NCBI RefSeq assembly: GCF_946479715.1
Contig: NZ_CAMLHF010000032.1
Span: 1-35,854, forward strand
Direction of reading: 5' to 3'
Length of the DNA stretch: 35,854 bases
From: an uncultured Pedobacter sp.
GTDB lineage: Bacteria; Bacteroidota; Bacteroidia; Sphingobacteriales; Sphingobacteriaceae
Shown here: positions 29,753 to 35,854 of the stretch, in pieces
How the letters are laid out: every line of letters begins with the position of its first letter
How positions within the stretch are numbered: the stretch's first letter is position 1
Position numbers and translations under genes: made by a program
The notes under the pieces: model-generated
What the model saw: the letters and a program-made list of their open reading frames with translations, nothing else
The model's database searches: none
What the model was told of the DNA's origin: nothing

Positions 29753-30112
29753 TTATTTTTTTGTAGTGTCTGTTGCTGCAGGTGGCGTATTTGCCGGAGC
29801 AGGAGCAGTATTACCGCCACCAATTGGAGATGGAGTAGGAGTTTTGTCAAGTTGTTCCTGAATTTTAGAACCAGCTCCAGTTGCTGATGAGCCACCTGAT
29901 TTACCAATAGTTGTAATTGATAAAGTAAGCACTACAACAAGCGCTAATAAAACCCAGGTTCCTTTTTCTAAAACGTCACCTGTACGTTGAACGCCAAACA
30001 TATTACTGCCAGATCCGCCTGTTGCCAGACCACCACCTTTAGGATTTTGTATCAAAACAAATAGCGCTAAGGCAATACAAACGATGATTAATAAAATAAT
30101 TAAGAAAAGCAT
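29753..30112 (-). CDS. secG: Preprotein translocase subunit SecG
   Basis: Small accessory subunit of the SecYEG channel (119 residues). It has two membrane helices, about 1-22 and 51-72, joined by the characteristic NPKGGGLATGGSGSNMFGVQRTGDVLEKGTW loop. The C-terminal 45 residues are a Pro/Thr/Ala-rich, probably disordered tail (TPTPSPIGGGNTAPAP...), longer than in E. coli. It follows the TPR-like gene by 14 bases and is the last gene before a strong terminator. Confidence 0.94.
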   Translation of the reverse strand: MLFLIILLIIVCIALALFVLIQNPKGGGLATGGSGSNMFGVQRTGDVLEKGTWVLLALVVVLTLSITTIGKSGGSSATGAGSKIQEQLDKTPTPSPIGGGNTAPAPANTPPAATDTTKK

Positions 30113-30126
30113 ATTATGTTAGGTTG

Positions 30127-31263
30127 TTAAATTTTTTTTTCTATCGATTGAATAAGGTCGGCAAAGTAACGGCTTTTTTCTGGAAACATCAAACTTAATT
30201 TTTCATAAGTCTCTATGGCCTTGTCATAAAGCATCTGCTCAATATAGATGTTTGCCAATGTTTCAGATACCAGGTCATTATGATCCTCCGCGCTTTTTTT
30301 GGCTTTATTCTCGTTATTTATTTGCTCCGGTTTAGGTGGACTTATCTGAGGCTCGTTCTTTATAAAGCTTTCAATAATTTCAGCTCCCTTTGAGCGTTGT
30401 TTAAACTCATTTGGCGAATATTCACTTTCTTCTTCATCAAATGGGCTCTGCATGTGAAATATATTTTCTACATATTGCTGCTGAAGCTCACTTGCTTTTT
30501 TGTTTCTATCCGGTTTTTGCTCCTGATCCTGCTTAACATGCTTGGGTGAAGCGTAAGGCTGAAATATTTGCTGATGCTCTTTTCTTGTTTTAGCAAGCCA
30601 CCATAAAAATGTGTAAGGAAGCTGATCGTCATCATATTTACTGATTACAATCGTATCATCTTCTTCAAGGGGCTCATCTTCTTTATATTCCTCAATTTGA
30701 TTCTCAGTAACTTCTAAAGTTTCTGTTACCGGTTCAACTTTAAAGTTTTCCTGAAAGGCAAAGAAATCTGTTGCTACAATATTCTCTAAAACAAGATCAT
30801 CCTCTGGGTTCTCTCTGTTTTCTTCAAGCGTAATGGGAGGTGTATCAGCGTAATGATAATCACTTATGTTTACTTCGCCAATTTCATCAAATACTTCCTG
30901 GTCATCGCTTATCTTTAATTCTTCTAATTCAGAAGGAACCTCATCAATTACAAATTCGTCTAAGGTTTCAGGGTTATTACCGAAAGATTCTGAAGGTGAA
31001 TAGCTGATAACGTTGAAGTCAACAGGTTCTAAACGTTCTGTTTCATGAAGAAAATTATGAAGTAACTGTCCATTTGTGTAGAGGGCTGCGGTAGCAAGAT
31101 TGGTGTTACCCTCATCTGTATTCGAAGTAGCTTTTGCCAGCAACAGATGAACAGGCTGAAAATAAGGATACTGCTTAACAAGATCTTGCAGCATAACTGT
31201 GTCATCCTGAGATGTTTTCTCAGGTACAGCAATTAATCTTGTCAGCTGTTCTTTAATATTCAT
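30127..31263 (-). CDS. Acidic protein with a C-terminal TPR-like motif, function unknown
   Basis: A 378-residue protein from ATG 31263; the frame opens four codons earlier at a GTG (31275). An N-terminal helical region (about 1-65: LTRLIAVPEKTSQDD...LQDLVKQYPYFQPVHLLLAKA) resembles half of a tetratricopeptide repeat. A long acidic, low-complexity middle follows (about 90-300, rich in Glu/Asp). A single clear TPR unit lies near the end (LANIYIEQMLYDKAIETYEKLSLMFPEKSRYFADLI). It has no signal peptide, so it is probably cytoplasmic. The family seems conserved between lptE and secG in this phylum, but I know of no function. It begins 45 bases after the lptE stop and runs into secG with a 14-base gap. 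Confidence 0.8.
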   Translation of the reverse strand: MNIKEQLTRLIAVPEKTSQDDTVMLQDLVKQYPYFQPVHLLLAKATSNTDEGNTNLATAALYTNGQLLHNFLHETERLEPVDFNVISYSPSESFGNNPETLDEFVIDEVPSELEELKISDDQEVFDEIGEVNISDYHYADTPPITLEENRENPEDDLVLENIVATDFFAFQENFKVEPVTETLEVTENQIEEYKEDEPLEEDDTIVISKYDDDQLPYTFLWWLAKTRKEHQQIFQPYASPKHVKQDQEQKPDRNKKASELQQQYVENIFHMQSPFDEEESEYSPNEFKQRSKGAEIIESFIKNEPQISPPKPEQINNENKAKKSAEDHNDLVSETLANIYIEQMLYDKAIETYEKLSLMFPEKSRYFADLIQSIEKKI

Positions 31264-31308
31264 ATCCTGCTCCACGATGCTAAGTTAATAATTGATCTCT
31301 ATTTTAAC

Positions 31309-31806
31309 CTACCATTGTGCAAAAGCCCTGTTAAAAATATCCTCAATAAGCTGAGCAGTAACGTCTTTAATTAAAGCAGGTTCTTGTGCTTGCAGGTTTC
31401 CGGCCAGTTTAAAGTCTTTATAACGCTCAAATGATTGCTCAAAGCTTTGTTTGGGATCAAGATTGTTTACGTATTTTACATTAACCGTTATCGATAATCT
31501 GTTTGCACCTGCAGTAGGTTGCTTGTTGTCTGTTATGGCTACAGGAGTGATGCTATATCCGGTAATATTTCCAGAAAAAACGCCCTGGGCATCATTCTGT
31601 GTAATGCTTAATTTGGTCTGATTCCTGATACGCGTTTTCAATTCCTCAGTAAACTGCGAGCTTAAAGATGCAACCACTAAAGGCGCATTGTTTTCAAAAA
31701 CCCTAACGTTAATCGTTTTCATCTCGTCAGGAATTGAAGTTCCTTTTAGCCCTACTGTACAGCTACTAAAAAAGAATAGTAATATGATTATAGATAAATT
31801 TTTCAT
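31309..31806 (-). CDS. lptE: LptE-family LPS-assembly lipoprotein
   Basis: Outer-membrane lipoprotein (165 residues) that plugs the LptD barrel and helps place lipopolysaccharide on the cell surface. The signal peptide ends FFSSC, with Cys16 as the lipidation site. The body has the LptE pattern GYSITPVAITDNK and a long C-terminal helix (LIKDVTAQLIEDIFNRAFAQW). Identity to E. coli LptE is low in this phylum, so the call rests on length, lipobox and pattern. Its start is two bases past the stop of the sigma-54 regulator gene, so translation is probably coupled. lptD is not in the window. Confidence 0.85.
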   Translation of the reverse strand: MKNLSIIILLFFFSSCTVGLKGTSIPDEMKTINVRVFENNAPLVVASLSSQFTEELKTRIRNQTKLSITQNDAQGVFSGNITGYSITPVAITDNKQPTAGANRLSITVNVKYVNNLDPKQSFEQSFERYKDFKLAGNLQAQEPALIKDVTAQLIEDIFNRAFAQW

Positions 31807-31808
31807 CC

Positions 31809-33044
31809 TTAGTTTAAATTCAATTCTTTAATTTTTCTATATAATGTACGTTCGGAGATGCCTAATTCCTGAGCTGCAAATTTGCGCTTTCCTTTGTGTT
31901 TTTTCAATGCTTTTTTGATCAGATCAGATTCCTTGTCTATTAAAGATAAAGATTCTTCAACTTCTTCTGCTTCATGGGTATAGTTGTAATCCACAGGAGC
32001 ATTTTGAACAGGTTTTTTAATAGTAAGGGTAGGTTGCTCATTGCCATAAGTCTGGTCCACTTCCTGATAAAGCTGATTGATATAATGAGGGTTGTCTGCC
32101 ATGATGTGCGAAGTATTTCCTCCGCTCTGAATGATTTCGGCTACCAGCTTTTTCAATTCCATCATGTCTTTTTTCATATCAAAAAGAACTTTGTAAAGGA
32201 TATCTCTTTCTGTATAATCTTCCTTCGTATTCCCGTTAATTGCTACAGGTAAATTTGTAGCGCTTTCATTAGGAATGTAGTTAAGTAAAGCTGCTGCGGT
32301 AACATTCCGGTCTTTCTCTAAAACGCAGATTTGCTCAGCAATGTTCTTTAACTGGCGTACGTTTCCTGGCCAGCTGTAATTACTCAAAATCTGTATTGCT
32401 TCAGGCTCAAGCTGTATGCCCGGACTGCGGTACTTATCACTAAAGTCTGCCGAGAATTTTCTGAATAATAAATAAATGTCTTCTTTACGCTCATGCAAGG
32501 CAGGAATGCGCAATGGAACAGTATTAAGTCTATAATATAAATCTTCACGGAATTTACCAGATTTTACACGGTTATAAACATCAACATTGGTTGCTGCAAT
32601 AATTCGTACATCTGTTTTTTGCACCTTAGAAGACCCTACTCTCAAATATTCACCGCTTTCAAGAATCCGTAACAAACGTGCCTGAGTACCTAAAGGTAAT
32701 TCTGCAACCTCATCAAGAAAAATCGTGCCTCCGTTTGCTACCTCAAAATAACCTTTACGGGCTTCATGAGCTCCGGTGAAAGATCCTTTTTCGTGGCCAA
32801 ATAGTTCAGAGTCAATAGTTCCTTCCGGAATGGCGCCGCAGTTTACCGCAATAAAAGCCCCGTGTTTGCGGGTACTCATCTGGTGGATGATATGAGAGAA
32901 AACCTCTTTACCACTACCACTTTCACCAGTAATTAAAACAGACATGTCGGTTGGCGCAACCTGCCTGGCAATATCTATAGCCCGGTTTAATAGCGGAGAA
33001 CCACCAATTATCCCAAAACGATTTTTTATGTCTTGTACGTCCAA
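31809..33044 (-). CDS. Sigma-54-dependent enhancer-binding regulator without a sensory domain
   Basis: AAA+ activator of sigma-54 RNA polymerase (411 residues). The AAA+ domain begins almost at the N-terminus: Walker A GESGSGKE at 40-47, the sigma-54 contact loop GSFTGA at 87-92 (GAFTGA with one substitution), Walker B GGTIFLDEVAE at 105-115, and WPGNVRQLKN near 238. A linker of roughly 100 residues without recognisable domain follows. The C-terminal Fis-type helix-turn-helix is KALKKHKGKRKFAAQELGISERTLYRKIKEL. There is no receiver, GAF or PAS domain, so activity may be set by expression level or by a partner. It starts 16 bases after the miaB stop and lies two bases before lptE. Targets unknown. 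Confidence 0.92.
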   Translation of the reverse strand: MDVQDIKNRFGIIGGSPLLNRAIDIARQVAPTDMSVLITGESGSGKEVFSHIIHQMSTRKHGAFIAVNCGAIPEGTIDSELFGHEKGSFTGAHEARKGYFEVANGGTIFLDEVAELPLGTQARLLRILESGEYLRVGSSKVQKTDVRIIAATNVDVYNRVKSGKFREDLYYRLNTVPLRIPALHERKEDIYLLFRKFSADFSDKYRSPGIQLEPEAIQILSNYSWPGNVRQLKNIAEQICVLEKDRNVTAAALLNYIPNESATNLPVAINGNTKEDYTERDILYKVLFDMKKDMMELKKLVAEIIQSGGNTSHIMADNPHYINQLYQEVDQTYGNEQPTLTIKKPVQNAPVDYNYTHEAEEVEESLSLIDKESDLIKKALKKHKGKRKFAAQELGISERTLYRKIKELNLN

Positions 33045-33060
33045 TGTAATCTGTGTTTAA

Positions 33061-34509
33061 TTAAACAATTTCAGGTTCTTCAACTACAACAGTTCCTAAT
33101 AAGGTTGCCGAGGTACAACGGTCTATATGTACATATACATATTGGCCTGCGGTAACACCTTCTGTTGCCGGGAAGACCACCATTGCATTCTGATCATTTC
33201 TGCCACAGAAATCTTTATCTGATTTTTTTGAAGTCCCTTCCACTAAAATCCTAACAGTTTTTCCAACAAATTGTTGTAAACGATATAAAGAAGTTTCCTG
33301 TTGTTTAATCAGAATTTCACTTAACCTGCGTTTTTTAACATCTTCCGGAATATCATCTTCAAACTTACGTGCAGCAAGGGTTCCTGGTCGCTCAGAATAA
33401 CTAAATGTAAATGCGAAATCATATTTCACATAGTCCATAATGCTAAGCGTTTCCTGATGTTCTTCTTCCGTTTCTGTACAAAAACCAGCAATAATATCTG
33501 ATGAAATTGCGCAGTCAGGAATGATATTCCTAATCGCATCAATCCTGTTAATGTACCACTCTCTGGTGTAAGTACGATTCATCAATTCTAATACCCTGCT
33601 ACTTCCTGATTGAACAGGTAAGTGTATATAGTTGCAGATATTATCGTATTTAGCGATGGTATATAAAACTTCGTCGGTAATGTCTTTAGGGTGAGAAGTA
33701 GAGAAGCGAATTCTTAATTCAGGACTAATCAAAGCTACTTTTTCAAGCAATTGAGCAAAGTTAACCTCAATTTCAGCACTGTCATCAGCATCATTACCCT
33801 TCCATTTGTATGAATCTACGTTCTGGCCAAGTAAAGTAACTTCTTTATAGCCACGGTCAAATAAGTCCTGTGCTTCAGCCATAATCGAATGTGGGTCTCT
33901 GCTGCGCTCACGACCTCTAGTAAAAGGTACCACGCAAAAAGAACACATATTATCGCAACCGCGCATAATAGAAATAAATGCGGTAATGCCGTTTCCGTTT
34001 AATCTAACGGGACTAATATCTGCATAAGTTTCCTCACGAGACAATAGTACATTTATAGCTTTATGACCACTTTCTACCTCATTTAGCAATTGTGGCAATT
34101 CACGGTATGCATCCGGTCCGACAACTACATCAACCAATTTCTCTTCTTCCAGAAATTTTGATTTCAAGCGCTCGGCCATACAGCCCAGAACACCTACAAT
34201 AAGTTTAGGGTTTCTGCGCTTTTCGGCACCAAATTGCGACAGGCGGTTACGTACTCTTTGTTCTGCATTTTCGCGGATAGAGCAGGTATTTATAAATACT
34301 ACATCAGCCTCCTTGTAATCACCCGTAGTTTCAAATCCCTGATCTAATAATATAGATGCAACAATTTCGCTATCGGCAAAATTCATTTGGCAACCATAAC
34401 TTTCGATATACAGTTTGCGGCCATTGCGCACCAAAGGTGCATCAACAATTAAAGCCTCGCCCTGGCGCTCTTCATCATGTGTCTTATCTGTAAGCTGTAA
34501 ATCAATCAT
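33061..34509 (-). CDS. miaB: tRNA-2-methylthio-N6-dimethylallyladenosine synthase MiaB
   Basis: Radical-SAM methylthiotransferase acting on i6A37 of tRNAs that read UNN codons. The N-terminal cluster domain has Cys40 ([12 protein letters not shown]), Cys76 ([13 protein letters not shown]) and Cys110 (LGCMAERL). The radical-SAM motif is [10 protein letters not shown] (Cys185, 189, 192) with [20 protein letters not shown] favours MiaB over MtaB or RimO. A TRAM domain closes the protein (from about 410). Length 482 includes a 30-residue N-terminal extension. It is the first gene of the run to secG, with a good promoter upstream. Confidence 0.95.
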   Translation of the reverse strand: MIDLQLTDKTHDEERQGEALIVDAPLVRNGRKLYIESYGCQMNFADSEIVASILLDQGFETTGDYKEADVVFINTCSIRENAEQRVRNRLSQFGAEKRRNPKLIVGVLGCMAERLKSKFLEEEKLVDVVVGPDAYRELPQLLNEVESGHKAINVLLSREETYADISPVRLNGNGITAFISIMRGCDNMCSFCVVPFTRGRERSRDPHSIMAEAQDLFDRGYKEVTLLGQNVDSYKWKGNDADDSAEIEVNFAQLLEKVALISPELRIRFSTSHPKDITDEVLYTIAKYDNICNYIHLPVQSGSSRVLELMNRTYTREWYINRIDAIRNIIPDCAISSDIIAGFCTETEEEHQETLSIMDYVKYDFAFTFSYSERPGTLAARKFEDDIPEDVKKRRLSEILIKQQETSLYRLQQFVGKTVRILVEGTSKKSDKDFCGRNDQNAMVVFPATEGVTAGQYVYVHIDRCTSATLLGTVVVEEPEIV

Positions 34510-34534
34510 AAATGGTCAATTGTTTTATGGGCTT

Positions 34535-34567
34535 CAAAAATACGTAATTTAATTTACAAATGACAAA
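34535..34567 (-). promoter_or_regulatory. Promoter (TTTG-N21-TATTTTTG) for the miaB-secG unit
   Basis: On the minus strand, TTTG (34567 down to 34564) and TATTTTTG (34542 down to 34535) are 21 bases apart, matching the Bacteroidota -33/-7 pattern. Transcription would start about 20 bases before the miaB ATG at 34509. Confidence 0.55.
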
Positions 34568-34650
34568 TTGGCAGAATGCTAAATGAATATTTTGTGACAA
34601 TAGCCAGCCTTATTTCTCATTATGGCCTTGATATTGCATGCTATACAAAT

Positions 34651-35854
34651 ATGACGTCCAATAAACCAGGAAAATACAAAGTATTAAAGTGGCTTGCAGG
34701 TATTCTTACAGCCCTCATCCTCATAGTTGGAGGTGTGGCTTTATATTTTAGTGCAAAATGGAAACCACTACTTACCGAAAAGATAAAAGATGGGGTTTAT
34801 AATGGTTCTCAGAAGCTTTATAGGATTAATTTTAAAGATATTCGCCTTAATCTGATTACCGGAAGTGCGGTACTGGATAGCGTTACTTTAACACCTGATA
34901 CTACTGTTTTTAATCAGTTAAAAGAACTAAAGCTTGCTCCTGCTAACTTGTTTCAAGTAAAATTGGCGCGTCTTCAGCTGAGCAGAGTAGGTGTGCTTAC
35001 TGCCTACTTTAAGAAACGGATAAGTATGAATTCTATCATTATGGAGCAGCCCTCCATTAATATGATCCATTATAAAGTAACAAAAAAAACGGATACTGCT
35101 GAAGATAAGCAGAGTTTGTACGATCAGATATCCAAAACATTAAAATCTATCCACGTAAAGGCCATTAAAATAATAGATGCTGACTTTGATTATATAAACG
35201 GAGCCACTTCTAAACCCTTAAATTCCATAAAACATCTAAACATCAATGTAAAAGACATGCTTATTGACTCTCTTTCAAAGTCTGATACCACACGTTTTTT
35301 TTATACAAAAGACATCAGTTTTGAATTAACGGGATACAGAGCTACAGGTAAAGATGGGATGTACACCACAAAGATAGATACAGTTGCAGGTTCAGTAAGG
35401 GATAAGAATATCCGTATAAAAGGCTTGCAAATGATTCCACTTCATCCAGACTTAGCATTTACCAGAAAATATAAGTATGGAAAAGACCGCTACGATTTAA
35501 AATTTAACGAAATAACCTTTACAGGTGTTGATTTTACTAAGTTAAGTGCAGAAGGCAGTTTATATGCAAGAGCCTTAAAAATAGGTCCCGCAAAAGCCGG
35601 TATTTTTGTGAATAGGGAACTACCTCCTCCCCCTAATTTTGATAAGGCCCATAACTTCCCTCATATAGCACTCAAAAGATTACCTATTGAAACAATTATC
35701 GATACCGTTAAACTGGCTAATATCGATGTTGCCTATACTGAGTACAATCCGATCACCCAAAAAAGAGGAACGGTGTACTTCAAGAACCTGACCGGGGATA
35801 TTCTCAATTTAACTAACGACTCAGTTAGACTTGCAAAGAACAACCATGCTATTG
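34651..35854 (+). CDS. AsmA-like large envelope protein, partial (runs off window end)
   Basis: An open frame of 401 codons from ATG 34651 continues through the end of the window with no stop. It begins MTSNKPGKYKVLKWLAG, then a membrane helix (about 13-34, LAGILTALILIVGGVALYFSA). A long beta-rich region follows with repeats such as FKDIRLNLITGSAVLDSVTL and LKELKLAPANLFQVKLARLQLSRVGV. One N-terminal helix plus stacked beta strands with alternating polar/hydrophobic residues is the pattern of AsmA/DUF748-type proteins, which are thought to bridge the periplasm for lipid transport. The family is inferred from pattern, not from a conserved motif. It is divergent from miaB (141-base gap). An in-frame GTG at 34594 is a less likely start. 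Confidence 0.75.
   Translation, partial: MTSNKPGKYKVLKWLAGILTALILIVGGVALYFSAKWKPLLTEKIKDGVYNGSQKLYRINFKDIRLNLITGSAVLDSVTLTPDTTVFNQLKELKLAPANLFQVKLARLQLSRVGVLTAYFKKRISMNSIIMEQPSINMIHYKVTKKTDTAEDKQSLYDQISKTLKSIHVKAIKIIDADFDYINGATSKPLNSIKHLNINVKDMLIDSLSKSDTTRFFYTKDISFELTGYRATGKDGMYTTKIDTVAGSVRDKNIRIKGLQMIPLHPDLAFTRKYKYGKDRYDLKFNEITFTGVDFTKLSAEGSLYARALKIGPAKAGIFVNRELPPPPNFDKAHNFPHIALKRLPIETIIDTVKLANIDVAYTEYNPITQKRGTVYFKNLTGDILNLTNDSVRLAKNNHAI

Overview
This AT-rich window looks like chromosomal DNA of a member of the Bacteroidota, most likely a Sphingobacteriaceae/Pedobacter-type organism. This is inferred from gene families, not from a database match. Supporting signs are an SusC/TonB-type receptor of the outer-membrane beta-barrel family, a LytS/LytTR two-component pair, a BlaI repressor, an MG2-plug surface protein, DUF4350 and LptE-family proteins. 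Several starts are preceded by the phylum's -7 promoter element TAnnTTTG, with little use of Shine-Dalgarno sites. No tRNA, rRNA, CRISPR array, insertion sequence or prophage gene was seen. No gene-free stretch exceeds 300 bases; the longest are about 229 bases (2285-2513, the lytS leader) and about 228 bases (29525-29752, between groES and secG).

Layout. 94-2284: BlaI repressor (-) divergent from an exported M28 peptidase (+), then a small membrane protein (-). 2514-4291: LytS-type kinase and LytTR regulator (+). 4305-8156: TonB receptor, NUDIX hydrolase, PlsC (-). 8253-10257: single-cysteine thioredoxin-like protein (+), ClpS (-), FabH (+). 10270-15185 (-): dCTP deaminase, MG2-plug surface protein, enoyl-CoA isomerase-like crotonase and 2,4-dienoyl-CoA reductase-like SDR. 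The last two are the auxiliary pair needed to oxidise unsaturated fatty acids. 15254-16602 (+): phosphopantetheinyl transferase and LipB. 16686-18358 (+): two small membrane proteins (DUF5684, DUF2752) and an SGNH-hydrolase lipoprotein.

18366-25312 is the most intriguing block. An RDD membrane protein is divergent from a tightly coupled run: SpoIIM-family protein, polytopic membrane protein, DUF4129, DUF4350, MoxR AAA+ ATPase and DUF58 (vWA-like). Genes overlap or sit 1-11 bases apart, so they probably form one membrane-associated chaperone/remodelling machine whose substrate is unknown.

25320-27423 (-): MgtC-family protein and L-serine dehydratase. 27514-34509 (-): miaB, a sigma-54 enhancer-binding protein, lptE, a TPR-like protein and secG in close succession, then groES and groEL. 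This links tRNA modification, LPS export, Sec translocation and chaperonins. The window ends inside a large AsmA-like gene (+, from 34651) that runs off the edge.

Regulatory signals include TTAGT/ACTAA inverted repeats at the BlaI divergent promoter, two cases where a TTG that could be read as a start lies inside a promoter -7 box, a strong intrinsic terminator lying within the 5' part of the DUF2752 reading frame, and dyads at the groES and clpS/fabH promoters.
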